Shown: in pieces, positions 26,639 through 36,071 of the stretch
Layout of the letters: every line of letters starts with the position of its first letter
Numbering within the stretch: position 1 is the stretch's first letter
Origin: Vibrio syngnathi
GTDB lineage: Bacteria > Pseudomonadota > Gammaproteobacteria > Enterobacterales > Vibrionaceae
Direction: 5' to 3'
DNA length: 64,000 nucleotides
Assembly: GCF_002119525.1 (NCBI RefSeq)
Contig: NZ_CP017917.1
Location: 1,240,001 to 1,304,000 of the forward strand
Position numbers and translations under genes: made by a program
Notes under the pieces: generated by a model
What the model was told of the DNA's origin: nothing
Database searches by the model: none
The model's input: the letters and a program-made list of their open reading frames with translations, nothing else

Positions 26639-26690
26639 GCGTTAAGCCTATTTTCTGCGTTAAGACTATTTTTTGCGTTAAGCCTAAGGG
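26639..26690. repeat. Three imperfect 18-bp tandem repeats
   Basis: Units of the form GCGTTAAGCCTATTTTCT occur three times directly after the pseudouridine synthase stop codon. Confidence 0.7.
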
Positions 26691-26696
26691 ATAAAC

Positions 26697-26723
26697 CAGA
26701 GTCACAAAACGTTTGTGACTCTG
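26697..26723 (+). terminator. Long hairpin after the pseudouridine synthase gene
   Basis: Perfect 12-base arms (CAGAGTCACAAA and its complement) with a 3-base loop. The T tail is poor, so it may act as an RNA stabiliser as well as a terminator. Confidence 0.6.
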
Positions 26724-26840
26724 ACTCACTCTTTCTCCTACCCCTTTCGGGTAATTCTCCACGCTTATTGCACTACATCAATGTCCACTTTTTTGTGACG
26801 AGTAGCATTCGCCTCTTCTTCTTTCCTTGAGGCCTTTGAT

Positions 26841-27221
26841 ATGTCATCAGCTGCTTTGAATATACAACCCAACACAACGACTTCTTCCGTGATCGCTTCG
26901 CAAGCACTAAGCTTGAAACCACTCACAGACAAAAAGCCTGATCTAAACTCGGCAATGCTGAGCCTAATTGAAGAAGTTAAAAACGAACTCCCACTTTACG
27001 AGTCAGAGACGTTTATCTGTGGGCCAAAAGGAAACTGCTCTGGTTGCTCTAAGAAATTATTGGAGATGGTCGATAGTGAGTTGATGTACTGGGAACACAG
27101 TATTTCAATCGGCCAAGGCCCTAACTTCGAAGAACTCCGCCGTTTTGGTAAGCTATGCAGCAGTGTTAGACGCGGCTTAGAGCGAAACGGGTTGGTAGAA
27201 AAACGTCCAAGAAACCGATAG
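26841..27221 (+). CDS. Small cysteine-containing protein, unknown
   Basis: A 126-residue soluble protein with a Ser/Thr-rich N-terminal 40 residues and a compact C-terminal region. It contains a CGPKGNCSGC cluster at about residues 61-70 and a later Cys, suggesting metal or iron-sulfur binding, which is not shown. The tail is basic (KRPRNR). I do not recognise the family. GAGG lies upstream of the ATG. Confidence 0.65.
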   Translation: MSSAALNIQPNTTTSSVIASQALSLKPLTDKKPDLNSAMLSLIEEVKNELPLYESETFICGPKGNCSGCSKKLLEMVDSELMYWEHSISIGQGPNFEELRRFGKLCSSVRRGLERNGLVEKRPRNR

Positions 27222-27358
27222 CACCGCTTTATATGCTTAGTTATTTGCTTAGTTAAGTTCAATTACACGATTAAGGTCGTCCTCGATCGTGTTTGAGGTC
27301 TCACCCTCATTGGCTTTAGCGCATATTAGCTCCAATTATCTCAATTGGAGTAAACCTC

Positions 27359-28393
27359 ATGAAATGGACACACTTACTGTTCGCATCCCTACTTTCTATT
27401 TGTACTTCTGCCATCGCCTCAAATGTCGGATTCACTCAAATCATCCTAACAGGCCTCTCAGTTGACCAAGATCAGCCTAAGCGCCCACTAGAAACAACAA
27501 TTTGGTACCCTACTCAAGACACGTCAAAGACAGTTCTTGTTGGAGATAACCCAGCCTTTATCGGCACTAGAGTCATCACAGATGCCAAGATCCAATCAGG
27601 TAAGTTTCCGGTTGTACTCATATCGCATGGTTATCGTGGTAACTGGCGAAACCAGAATTGGTTAGCGACAGAACTCGCACATCGCGGATACATAGTCGCC
27701 GCAGTCAATCACCCGGGAACTACATCTTTTGACCAGTCCCCAGAGCAAGCAGCCAAGTGGTGGGAAAGGCCTCGCGATATCACACGAATCCTTAATCACC
27801 TACTAACCGAAACTCAGTGGAAACACGCCATTAATACTGACCATATTTCGGCAATCGGGCATTCATTAGGAGGTTGGACAGTGATGCAATTAGCGGGGGC
27901 GAAAATCGATAGAGCAACTTTAGAGGTTGAGTGCCTTAAATACCCTAACCCTCGAACTTGTGGGCTTTCTGCAGAGTTAGGGCTGTCAAACATTCAAGCT
28001 ACAGAGCCAAACAATAAAGACCTTTCAGACCCTCGAATACAGCGCGTGGTTAGCCTTGATTTAGGGCTTGCTCGTAGCTTTTCGGTGCAAAGCCTCAATG
28101 AGATCAATGTACCCACTTTAATACTGGCTGCAGGGATTGATATTGGCGACTTACCTCATGCATTAGAATCTGGCTACATGGCGGAGCATATACCTATTAG
28201 TTCGAGACAATACAAAGTCTACGAAAACGCCACTCATTTCAGTTTCATTCAACCATGTAAAGCGGGAGCCGAAGCGATGCTTGAAGAGGAAGTACCGGGT
28301 GATAGCATTATTTGTAAAGACGGCTTAGGAGCTTCACGCGGTGAACTACATCAATTGATATTGAATGAAATTGTTGACTTTCTAAATCGATAA
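27359..28393 (+). CDS. Exported alpha/beta hydrolase (dienelactone or PAF-acetylhydrolase type)
   Basis: A 344-residue hydrolase with a signal peptide (MKWTHLLFASLL to AIAS). The nucleophile elbow GHSLGG is at 167-172 (Ser169); the oxyanion strand reads VVLISHGYRGN, and a late His appears in NATHFSF. The Asp is likely in LILAAGIDIGD. Substrate unknown; acts in the periplasm or outside. GGAG precedes the ATG. Confidence 0.85.
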   Translation: MKWTHLLFASLLSICTSAIASNVGFTQIILTGLSVDQDQPKRPLETTIWYPTQDTSKTVLVGDNPAFIGTRVITDAKIQSGKFPVVLISHGYRGNWRNQNWLATELAHRGYIVAAVNHPGTTSFDQSPEQAAKWWERPRDITRILNHLLTETQWKHAINTDHISAIGHSLGGWTVMQLAGAKIDRATLEVECLKYPNPRTCGLSAELGLSNIQATEPNNKDLSDPRIQRVVSLDLGLARSFSVQSLNEINVPTLILAAGIDIGDLPHALESGYMAEHIPISSRQYKVYENATHFSFIQPCKAGAEAMLEEEVPGDSIICKDGLGASRGELHQLILNEIVDFLNR

Positions 28394-28423
28394 ACTGAAA
28401 AGTAAACAAACTCAATCTAACAC

Positions 28424-29482
28424 TTATGGCGAGCTTCGAAACTCACTCGGAGTTTGCCCAGTAATCCTTGAAAACTCTCGATTGAAATTGGACTTGGTTT
28501 GAAAACCTGAATTAAGGAAGATATCAGTTATCGTCTCATCACTTTGCTTCAATAGAGTCTTGGCGTACTCAACTCGATAAGCGTTGATCACCTTCGAAAT
28601 ATTCTCATTATGAGTTTGATTAACTGCTGAAGATACTTTCCGAGCCGGGATACCTAGCTTTCTCGCCAATCGATTTAAGGACAAATCCGGGTCTTTGAAC
28701 ACCTGATGCTCTCTCATCAACGAATCAAACTTAGCGACTATCTGCGTGACGCCTTTGTCTTCGTCTCCATCTAAGCTTACCGTTGATATCAGTGCATTAG
28801 CTTCGTCAGGTAAGCTATTTAGTGTTGGAAGTTCGCTCTGTTGTTGATTTTGCTTCTGAATCGGAGACGTACTGGTGCTGACAACAATCACAGCCCCAAT
28901 AATCGCGGGAATAAGAACTAAGTAGCTAATAGATAGGATCAAGTCAGTGTGTTGTGCGTTGAGCAGCAAAATATCATACGAGATAATACCGTCCACGAGA
29001 GCTGAAAACAGCAAAGCAGAACCAGCAACACGTTCAGCAAGCAAAACATTCGAGACATCACTCAGCCTGACGTGCTCTGGAAAGTTAAACGATGATTTCA
29101 ACAACAAGCAGCCAAAGCCGAGATATAGCGAGATCAGTAATATATCTATCGCCCCGCCCCAAAGATGCTCATAAAAAAATGAGCCAACCAGAACAGCGAC
29201 AGGACCTAACCAATGCAAATGTGTATTGGGCTTACTTCGGTGAATCCCAGCAAAACAGAGCCATGCCGTTACAGGTACGCTTGCCCCTAGAACTGGCTGT
29301 AAGAAACGAAACAATGCGATATCTAACGTCCAACGTAACCCAACAACAGTAATCATCAACGCACACAACATAATAAACCAAAACGGTTTTTGGCTTGTTT
29401 GTGGGTAACGATATCTAAGCAAAACAGCCGTGATAAATAACAACAGAGCAGCAACAAATGGCAAGGGAATAGCGAGCATCAA
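28424..29482 (-). CDS. Membrane-anchored AraC-family transcription regulator
   Basis: A 352-residue protein. The N-terminal two thirds contain about seven hydrophobic helices (for example MMLAIPLPFVAALLLFITAV at the start and ILSISYLVLIPAIIGAVIVV before residue 210). The C-terminus is an AraC/XylS DNA-binding domain (LARKLGIPARKVSSAVN, then IFLNSGFQTKSNFNREFSRI). A regulator embedded in the inner membrane could sense envelope or hydrophobic signals. It is convergent with the hydrolase gene; control of that gene is possible but not shown. Confidence 0.85.
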   Translation of the reverse strand: MMLAIPLPFVAALLLFITAVLLRYRYPQTSQKPFWFIMLCALMITVVGLRWTLDIALFRFLQPVLGASVPVTAWLCFAGIHRSKPNTHLHWLGPVAVLVGSFFYEHLWGGAIDILLISLYLGFGCLLLKSSFNFPEHVRLSDVSNVLLAERVAGSALLFSALVDGIISYDILLLNAQHTDLILSISYLVLIPAIIGAVIVVSTSTSPIQKQNQQQSELPTLNSLPDEANALISTVSLDGDEDKGVTQIVAKFDSLMREHQVFKDPDLSLNRLARKLGIPARKVSSAVNQTHNENISKVINAYRVEYAKTLLKQSDETITDIFLNSGFQTKSNFNREFSRITGQTPSEFRSSP

Positions 29483-29638
29483 AATTCCATTTTAATAACT
29501 GAGTACATAGCGGCGATAGCTCAATAAGTATCGATGATAACTTGAACTCATGGTAATTCATTCGCCATATATAATAAAGACTCCTAGTCAGGAGCCTTCT
29601 TATCAAAATCAGTGATAACTAAGTTTGGTCAGTTGCTA

Positions 29639-30997
29639 TTAAGCGTTAGCCACTTGGCGCGCTGGGTGTTTGATAAACACAGCAACCACAGCCACGATTG
29701 CAAGAGCAAAACAGTAGTAAGAGTTAGCCACGATATCCAAAGGCGATAGGTTAAACACCGAACCTAATAGCAATACCTGAGCACCGTAAGGCAATACGCC
29801 TTGAATCACACAAGAGAAAATATCCAACAAGCTGGCAGAGCGACGTGGAGACACGTTGTTCTCTTCCGCCAATTTGCGAGCCACGCTACCGGATACAATG
29901 ATCGCTACTGTGTTATTTGCAGTACATAGATTCACCATAGACACCAAGCCAGCAATACCTAGCTCACTCGCACGGCCATTCGCTTGCTTAGAGTGTGAAG
30001 AACCAAACGCACGAATCAAACCGCTCACTAGATTAGTCAGAAACGCTAATCCACCTTGGCGACGCATTAGCTCACTCAAACCACCAATCAGCATCGATAG
30101 TAAGAAGATCTCCTGCATGTTGCCGAAGCCTGCGTAGATATCTTTAGCGTAATCCGTCATACCGTAGTTCTCAATAGAACCTAGGCTCACGCCACCTGCC
30201 AGTAAGATACCAATCGTCAGCACGACGAATACATTCATGCCCGATACCGCAAGAATCAGGATAGTGATGTACGGCAGTACTTTCAGCCACTCGATTGGGC
30301 CGGTTTCAGGAACCTGAGTTGCCGTGCTGTTGAAAGCAAAGATAACGATCGCGATAAAAGCAGCAGGTAGTGCAATGCGGATGTTCTCTTTAAACTTGTC
30401 TCTCATCTCACAGCCTTGCGAACGAGTCGCGGCAATCGTGGTATCAGAGATGATAGAAAGGTTGTCGCCAAACATCGCGCCGCTTAAAACAACACCGGCT
30501 GTCAGTGGGATGCTCATGCCTGCTGAATATGCAATGCCTAACGCCACAGGTGCAACCGCAGCGATGGTGCCCATCGACGTACCCATTGCTGTCGCGATGA
30601 AAGCTGAAATCAGGAATATACCCGGCAGGATCATGCTCGTAGGAATCGCCGATAGACCAAGGTTTACCGTAGCGTCCACGCCACCAGACGCTTTAGCCAC
30701 AGCAGCAAAAGCACCCGCCAATAGGTAGATCATACACATTGCGATAATGTCTTTGTGACCGACTCCACCCAAGAATTGTTCGATAGCACGGTTCAATTTA
30801 TCTTTGCTTAGCAGCAACGCCAACATCACAGCAGGCAAAGCTGCAATTGGAGCTGGAAGCTGATAGAAAGCAAAATCGACGCCTTGCAGTGACAAGTACG
30901 TACCTACGCCAATAAACAGTGCTAGGAACACGATCAGAGGGATAAGCGCCACTGCCGAAGGGGCAATTACAGCATTAGAATTTTTTGAATTGGACAT
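29639..30997 (-). CDS. NhaC-family Na+/H+ antiporter-like transporter
   Basis: A 452-residue membrane protein with about eleven helices. Typical NhaC-family segments include FGDNLSIISDTTIAATRSQG at about residues 176-195 and a conserved TAMGTSMGTIAAVAPVALG. These carriers exchange sodium for protons or for organic acids such as malate and lactate. The next gene upstream encodes a hydratase-like enzyme, but a strong terminator separates them, so joint transcription is unlikely. Substrate uncertain. Confidence 0.85.
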   Translation of the reverse strand: MSNSKNSNAVIAPSAVALIPLIVFLALFIGVGTYLSLQGVDFAFYQLPAPIAALPAVMLALLLSKDKLNRAIEQFLGGVGHKDIIAMCMIYLLAGAFAAVAKASGGVDATVNLGLSAIPTSMILPGIFLISAFIATAMGTSMGTIAAVAPVALGIAYSAGMSIPLTAGVVLSGAMFGDNLSIISDTTIAATRSQGCEMRDKFKENIRIALPAAFIAIVIFAFNSTATQVPETGPIEWLKVLPYITILILAVSGMNVFVVLTIGILLAGGVSLGSIENYGMTDYAKDIYAGFGNMQEIFLLSMLIGGLSELMRRQGGLAFLTNLVSGLIRAFGSSHSKQANGRASELGIAGLVSMVNLCTANNTVAIIVSGSVARKLAEENNVSPRRSASLLDIFSCVIQGVLPYGAQVLLLGSVFNLSPLDIVANSYYCFALAIVAVVAVFIKHPARQVANA

Positions 30998-31126
30998 GAA
31001 ACATCAACGCAATAGAACAGGAAGGTGAGCAGACTAATGTCACACTTAGAGCTTGTCAACGTCTAGACGTCTAAACGCCCAATTTAATGCAAAGTAATAA
31101 GCACGCCATTGAACATCACATAATAG

Positions 31127-31160
31127 AAAAGGCTATTTACTCACCAGTAAATAGCCTTTT
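31127..31160 (-). terminator. Strong terminator after the hydratase-like gene
   Basis: Perfect 15-base arms (AAAAGGCTATTTACT and its complement) with a short loop. It separates the hydratase-like gene from the antiporter gene, both on the minus strand. Confidence 0.85.
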
Positions 31161-31251
31161 AGAACAGATTGCTTTTCGAGAACAGATAGCGTTTACACAG
31201 AAGCTCGCTTTTGCTTGCTTAGTGCTGTTGCTAACTTAGCTTTTTTCTTGC

Positions 31252-32016
31252 TTAGTTTTTTTGTTGGAACGTCACTTGGTATTCGCCAATGCCTTGGTAA
31301 TGGAAGGTCGTTGGCTTATCGAATCCCACCTCCACGATACCGCAGTAAGAACCCGTGATGATTGCTTCACCCGCTTGGAAATCAACGCCACGACGAGTCA
31401 TGGTGTTAATCAGCCAGTAAATTGGGCTTGGTGGCAGTGTATTCGGATGCTTACCGTCGAATGTTTGAACTTGTTCGCCTTGAGTCACTTCGATATTGAT
31501 CTCAGCAGAAGTGAACGCTTTTTCACGGTCAATCTCTGGGCCAATGAACAAGCCTTGGTTTACTAGGCCATCAGCAAGCTTTTCGTAGAACTCAGCACCG
31601 CTGTCATCAGCAAAACGTGACTGCATCAGCTCAAGAGCCATATGGCAAGAACCGATAGCATCGTTGATCTGCTCTTCGCTGTAACCTTCTTGGCTTGCAG
31701 GCAGGCTCTTAGCAAGCGTAAATGCAATTTCAGGCTCAACACGTACTACGTCGTTGTCAGCAAACAGTTCGCAAACCTCGCCTTGTTGAACGCTGGCCGA
31801 GAAGATAGGCGCAACAATGAACTTGTCTTCAGCTAAAGGAAGCAAACACTTCCAACCACCGACTTTGTCGCTCTTGAGATCGATCATTGATGATTGGATC
31901 TTTAGCGCATCTTCCAAGTTGTTCGGACGGTACTGTTCGTTCAATCTTGGTGCTTTGGTTCCCGCAACACGGCGACTCAACAGTTCTTCAGCTGCTTGTT
32001 TAAATACATTTATCAT
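31252..32016 (-). CDS. 2-keto-4-pentenoate hydratase / fumarylacetoacetase-fold protein
   Basis: A 254-residue protein of the MhpD group. It shows VRVEPEIAFTL (metal-binding glutamates), then CHMALELMQSRF, and the C-terminal AGEAIITGSYCGIVEV, all typical of this fold. Relatives hydrate 2-keto-4-pentenoate in aromatic meta-cleavage or decarboxylate related acids. No other aromatic degradation gene is nearby, so the substrate may differ. It is a single transcription unit. Confidence 0.8.
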   Translation of the reverse strand: MINVFKQAAEELLSRRVAGTKAPRLNEQYRPNNLEDALKIQSSMIDLKSDKVGGWKCLLPLAEDKFIVAPIFSASVQQGEVCELFADNDVVRVEPEIAFTLAKSLPASQEGYSEEQINDAIGSCHMALELMQSRFADDSGAEFYEKLADGLVNQGLFIGPEIDREKAFTSAEINIEVTQGEQVQTFDGKHPNTLPPSPIYWLINTMTRRGVDFQAGEAIITGSYCGIVEVGFDKPTTFHYQGIGEYQVTFQQKN

Positions 32017-32186
32017 ATAATATCACCTTTAGTTTTATGACCAGTATAATATCGGATTTCTTGAAGATTGAATAGACAATTAAACAACGACGTAATACCA
32101 ATATTTCAAACAACAATTTTCACAGATTCCAAGCTCACACATGAAGAATTATGGCTTTTATTAAACCAAAAACATCACGGCTGAAA

Positions 32187-33971
32187 CTAATCAGCAGACC
32201 ATACATTCTTGAAATCTGGCCATCCCCAGTTAGTGATGGCGACGTTTTTCAAAATGCCTTGGAAACGCACGGTCTGTAGGTGATGGAACATAGGTATTAG
32301 CCAATAATCAGAAATCAAAGTAGACGCGATAGGTTCTAGCTCAGTCAAGTAATTAGGCAGTTCTACAGAGGCTTTATGACTATCTAATCGCTGTTTGAGC
32401 CAATCACTGTTCATATCTCCCAAAGCCGAATGCAAAACAGGATCATTCATCATCCACGAAAACAGCGAAGACGGAGCATTGTCATCGAGATTCAAGTTAC
32501 ACAGCACCAAGTCTTCTTTTAAATCGCCACTCTGAGAGAGCTGCGCCAGTTCGCGAAAGCTGTAGGTGTTCACCTCAACTTCCACACCATATCGTTTCAA
32601 TATGTCAGAAACGCAGATGGCACATCGGTACAACGCATAATAGTCGTAAACCGCAATGCTCATCTTTTTCGGCAGTTGTGCTTCTTTCGAAGGCGTTCGA
32701 TACAACTTCTGCCAGTTTGGCAATATGTTTTGAGCTAGAGAGACACTGAACAACCCCTTATTATGTTCCAACTGAGATAAAATCGCTTGTGGGTTGGTCA
32801 GTTCTGAAAGGTATTTTCGCTGCTCATTATTAAGCGGAGTTGCCGCAGAGTTTTGATTGAACAGGATAAATAAGCACCCATCCTCGACTCGGCTACGAAG
32901 GCCGTCTGTGTCTGCAGAAACAAGTTCCGTATCGCTTTTCCCTAACTGATGGAAACAAGAAGAATCTTCATAAGACGAGACTTGCATTTGGCTGTCATCA
33001 AACCGAGCACTGCCCGTCATTTGTTCCTCAAACTGCCAGATGGTCACCTCATCAGTTAACGAGCGACAACCATAATAGTGCTCAAATGCGGCGAGCTTGA
33101 TTCGTTCATTATTGGTCTCAACCACTTTAAATGGACCGGTTCCAATAACAGCATGTGACACCGAGTTTAATGGGGACGGTTCACCAGTGACTTGTGCCGC
33201 GGGTTGAATCGAATATTTAACGCCAGCAAGTAAACCAGAAAAACCAGTATCTGCTTTGGTGAGTTGGAAGCTGATACTCAATGGTTGTTCACTGTAAATC
33301 GAAGCGACATGGGCCAGCTCTGTCTGATAGAAAGGTAGTAATTGTAAGGCAGTAAACAACGAAACTAGCTGCTTGGCGTCGACGGGGCTGCCATCGTGGA
33401 AGGTTAGACCTGGGCGTAAATAGAAAGTCCAAACCAATTTTTCAGCATCATATTCCCAATGGTGTGCCAGTTCAGCCTTCAACGTGCCCTTGCCATTACA
33501 AGTGACGAGGCAACTGAAGACTTGCCTGATCAAAAATCGTTCGCTACTGCGGTGAATATGATGCGGGAAGAGATCTTCAAACTTACGTTTGTAGGTCAAT
33601 TGGACGTGCAGTAACCCTTCTCGCATCGTCGCGCCAGAGGTTTCTTGGAGGAGAGAGCCAAATACAGCACGGTCGTTGTCTAGAATTGAGAGTGCTTTTT
33701 CGTATTTGCCCTGCTCTATCAGTTTACTGGCAACATGTTGAGTCAATTCTTGATTGCTAAAACGTAAAGTCAGATTAGAACGTTGATTCCTGCCGACTTT
33801 TGGTTCCCACACCACCCACTTAGCCTGATGCATTTTCCCTAGCAAGGTTCGTGCATGGCGCAAACTGGTGAACAGCTTATCTGCAACCTCGGTTAAGGTC
33901 ACCGAATGTGAGAGGTTAGGCTCGAACGAATCTAGCCTTGTGTAGTAACGCATCATGTTTAGATCAGACAA
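32187..33971 (-). CDS. sgrR: SgrR-family transcription regulator
   Basis: A 594-residue regulator. The N-terminal winged helix (about residues 5-110, including TLTEVADKLFTSLRHARTLL) is the SgrR_N DNA-binding domain. The rest is a solute-binding-protein fold of the oligopeptide class (LRPGLTFHDGSPVDAKQLVS, then IGTGPFKVVE). In E. coli SgrR senses sugar-phosphate stress and activates the divergent small RNA SgrS. Here too a divergent RNA candidate starts about 150 bases away. The frame opens with TTG at 33971 after AAGGG; ATG codons five and six codons later (33956, 33953) are alternatives. Confidence 0.85.
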   Translation of the reverse strand: MSDLNMMRYYTRLDSFEPNLSHSVTLTEVADKLFTSLRHARTLLGKMHQAKWVVWEPKVGRNQRSNLTLRFSNQELTQHVASKLIEQGKYEKALSILDNDRAVFGSLLQETSGATMREGLLHVQLTYKRKFEDLFPHHIHRSSERFLIRQVFSCLVTCNGKGTLKAELAHHWEYDAEKLVWTFYLRPGLTFHDGSPVDAKQLVSLFTALQLLPFYQTELAHVASIYSEQPLSISFQLTKADTGFSGLLAGVKYSIQPAAQVTGEPSPLNSVSHAVIGTGPFKVVETNNERIKLAAFEHYYGCRSLTDEVTIWQFEEQMTGSARFDDSQMQVSSYEDSSCFHQLGKSDTELVSADTDGLRSRVEDGCLFILFNQNSAATPLNNEQRKYLSELTNPQAILSQLEHNKGLFSVSLAQNILPNWQKLYRTPSKEAQLPKKMSIAVYDYYALYRCAICVSDILKRYGVEVEVNTYSFRELAQLSQSGDLKEDLVLCNLNLDDNAPSSLFSWMMNDPVLHSALGDMNSDWLKQRLDSHKASVELPNYLTELEPIASTLISDYWLIPMFHHLQTVRFQGILKNVAITNWGWPDFKNVWSAD

Positions 33972-34084
33972 ATAATGAACCCTTTTAGAAACAACCCTTC
34001 CTCATAAAGCCCATTATAAAACACATTAACCAAAAAGTAGCGCTAAAAGACGAAAACAGGAACATCTTAGTGAAAACCCATCTG

Positions 34085-34113
34085 TTTATTACTTCCTGTT
34101 AAATAACCATAAT
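34085..34113 (+). promoter_or_regulatory. Promoter of the sgrR-divergent small RNA
   Basis: A -10 of CATAAT at 34108-34113 and a weak -35 (TTTATT at 34085) are separated by 17 bases. A start near 34120 is predicted. An AGTGA half site at 34069 would be centred about 43 bases upstream if it were a CRP site, but its second half is poor. Confidence 0.5.
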
Positions 34114-34174
34114 GAAAGGGTCAGCAAGGAACGACGAGTTCCCACCAAAGCCTAATACAAGAGAAGTAATCATC

Positions 34175-34273
34175 ATGAGAAAATACTATCTTAATAAGCT
34201 TAAAAACACCGGCAGCCAGCTCGAAAGAGAAGCACTACGAACACTTATAGAGCTATGTAACTGGCGTTATTAG
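34175..34273 (+). CDS. Small protein encoded in the sgrR-linked RNA (32 residues)
   Basis: ATG at 34175 follows AAGAGAAG at a reasonable distance. The 32-residue product is basic at its start (MRKYYLNKLKN) and forms a likely amphipathic helix (LEREALRTLIELC), ending NWRY. It is too short for standard gene callers. Its size and place match the peptide part of dual-function RNAs. A function like VcdP (binding citrate synthase) or SgrT (blocking the PTS glucose permease) is possible but untested. Confidence 0.6.
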   Translation: MRKYYLNKLKNTGSQLEREALRTLIELCNWRY

Positions 34274-34297
34274 TACACTTTTAAGCACCGAGTTAAC

Positions 34298-34360
34298 GCG
34301 AGTTGAGTACAACCTAATAGGCTCCTACCCCCAATATGAGTTAGGTCTCAACTCGCTTTT
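34298..34360 (+). terminator. Terminator with C-rich loop
   Basis: GCGAGTTGAG pairs with CTCAACTCGC, extended by inner pairing of ACCTAA with TTAGGT, and followed by TTTT. The loop of about 23 bases holds the cytosine run. Confidence 0.75.
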
Positions 34361-34574
34361 CCATTCCCAACACCCTCTCAACCCAGTTGTACCAATCGCT
34401 CACGCATTCAATAAATTTCCGTTGTCGACTCGACAAATTTAATTCGTTTTCTTAGTCAAACGAAAAGCCTTAAGGTTCGCCCCGAAGCAAGCAAGGAGCC
34501 TCAGAAAAACTGAAAGCTCAGCTAACAACTCATTTATTTGCAGTTACCAATCAGGTATTAACTAAGGAAACGCC

Positions 34575-35480
34575 ATGCGTATCGCAATTCTTTCTCGCAA
34601 CGAAAACCTATACTCTACTTCTCGCTTAAAAGCGGCTGGAGAAGCTCGTGGTCACCAGGTCGATGTTATCGACACGCTGCACTGTGATATAGATATCGCG
34701 AGTAACAATCCGAAGATTCGCTACATGGGTGAAGAGCTACCTCAATACGATGCTGTTATTCCACGTATTGGCGCTTCCATTACCTTTTACGGCACTGCGG
34801 TTGTTCGCCAATTCGAAATGATGGGCACTTTTTGTATCAATGAGTCAGTAGCTATTAGCCGTTCTCGCGACAAACTGCGCTCACTACAACTGTTGTCTCG
34901 CAAAGGTATTGGCTTACCAAAAACAGGTTTCGCTAGCCGCCCAGACAAGATTCAAGACTTGATCAAAAACGTAGGTGGCGCGCCACTGGTTATCAAGCTT
35001 CTTGAAGGTACTCAAGGTATCGGTGTGGTTCTAGCAGAAACAAACAAAGCAGCTGAAAGCGTTATCGAAGCCTTCATGGGCCTAAAAGCGAACATCTTGG
35101 TTCAAGAGTTCATTGAAGAAGCTAATGGCGCAGACATCCGTTGTTTTGTTGTGGGTAACAAGGTTATTGCAGCAATGAAACGCCAAGCTGGTGAGGGTGA
35201 ATTCCGCTCTAACCTGCACCGTGGCGGCACAGCTCAACTGGTTAAACTAACCAAAGAAGAGCGCGCTACAGCGATCAATGCAGCTAAAATCATGGGGTTA
35301 AACCTATGTGGTGTCGATATTCTACAATCTAAGAATGGCCCAGTGGTAATGGAAGTGAACTCTTCTCCAGGCCTAGAAGGTATCGAGAAAGCGACAGGTA
35401 AAGATGTAGCAGACATGATTTTCGAATTCATCGAGAAAAATGCAAAACCAAACGCTAACCGAACTCGTGGCAAAGGCTGA
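34575..35480 (+). CDS. rimK: Ribosomal protein S6 glutamate ligase RimK
   Basis: A 301-residue ATP-grasp ligase that adds glutamate residues to the C-terminus of ribosomal protein S6. Family features are [18 protein letters not shown] at the start, the ATP-grasp strand [36 protein letters not shown], and the metal-binding [18 protein letters not shown]. Length equals that of E. coli RimK (300). AAGGA precedes the ATG. The adjacent RimB-like gene supports joint function. Confidence 0.95.
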   Translation: MRIAILSRNENLYSTSRLKAAGEARGHQVDVIDTLHCDIDIASNNPKIRYMGEELPQYDAVIPRIGASITFYGTAVVRQFEMMGTFCINESVAISRSRDKLRSLQLLSRKGIGLPKTGFASRPDKIQDLIKNVGGAPLVIKLLEGTQGIGVVLAETNKAAESVIEAFMGLKANILVQEFIEEANGADIRCFVVGNKVIAAMKRQAGEGEFRSNLHRGGTAQLVKLTKEERATAINAAKIMGLNLCGVDILQSKNGPVVMEVNSSPGLEGIEKATGKDVADMIFEFIEKNAKPNANRTRGKG

Positions 35481-35569
35481 TGAATTACGGCTCCTCACTT
35501 TGATAATTAGGAGTTGAAGTTTGGGTCTAATGCACCAGACTGACAATAAGTGTTATGATTGGAAAAAAT

Positions 35570-35998
35570 ATGAATCAAAAAATTATCATAGGAAATACAG
35601 AAGCGTTATGCTTACCCGAGCTAGGAATCGCTGGCTTACATACTCGTGTTGATACCGGTGCAAAAACATCATCTCTACATGTAGACAACATCATCTGCAT
35701 TAAAGAGAATGGTCAAAAATACGTAGAGTTCGATTTACATCCAGATATTTACAACCTAGAAGAAACTGTTCGCTGTAAAAGTAAATTAAAAGCAAACCGC
35801 AAAATCAAATCATCCAACGGTGAGTCTGAGCACCGCTGTGTGATAGAAACAATGTTAGAAATTGGTGGTAAACAATGGCCAATAGAAATCACACTAAGCA
35901 ACCGTCAGGATATGACTTATATGATGCTGCTTGGTCGTCAAGGTATGAGTGACAAAGTGATTGTTGATCCTGCGGGTGAGTTTCTGCTTACCCACTAA
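35570..35998 (+). CDS. RimB-like retropepsin-fold protease (PF05618)
   Basis: A 142-residue protein of the family once labelled ATP-dependent zinc protease. It carries the aspartyl-protease-like DTGAKTSSLH motif near residue 33 and LLGRQGM near residue 125. In Pseudomonas a RimB protease of this type works with RimK to balance S6 modification. It follows rimK by 89 bases. The frame opens at 35555; the ATG at 35570 has GGA at a good distance. The stop codon lies inside a long hairpin. Confidence 0.82.
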   Translation: MNQKIIIGNTEALCLPELGIAGLHTRVDTGAKTSSLHVDNIICIKENGQKYVEFDLHPDIYNLEETVRCKSKLKANRKIKSSNGESEHRCVIETMLEIGGKQWPIEITLSNRQDMTYMMLLGRQGMSDKVIVDPAGEFLLTH

Positions 35999-36028
35999 TT
36001 TAGCTGCTCCACGGCTAAATTAGTGGGT
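35990..36028 (+). terminator. Hairpin spanning the RimB-like stop codon
   Basis: Perfect 15-base arms (ACCCACTAATTTAGC and its complement) with a 9-base loop. The first arm includes the last codons and stop of the RimB-like gene. There is no T run; it may stabilise the mRNA or act as a weak bidirectional terminator for the convergent gene. Confidence 0.65.
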
Positions 36029-36071
36029 CAACAACGCAAACCTAGAGGCAAGTCTAAATGACTAGCCTTTA

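Larger units (their letters stand above)
34120..34360 (+). ncRNA. Candidate dual-function small RNA divergent from sgrR
   Basis: A transcript of about 240 nucleotides is predicted between the promoter and a strong terminator. It contains a 32-codon frame (34175-34273). The terminator loop exposes a C-rich stretch, CTCCTACCCCC (34322-34332), that could pair with a Shine-Dalgarno sequence. The layout resembles E. coli SgrS, which encodes SgrT, and V. cholerae VcdRP, a CRP-controlled RNA that represses sugar PTS mRNAs through a run of cytosines and encodes a 29-residue peptide acting on citrate synthase. Orthology to VcdRP is my inference. Confidence 0.6.

Noticed and set aside
34060..34090. Strong CRP site upstream of the sgrR-linked RNA
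   Set aside because: Only the AGTGA half site is acceptable; the second half does not match, so I mention it as weak rather than list it as a site.
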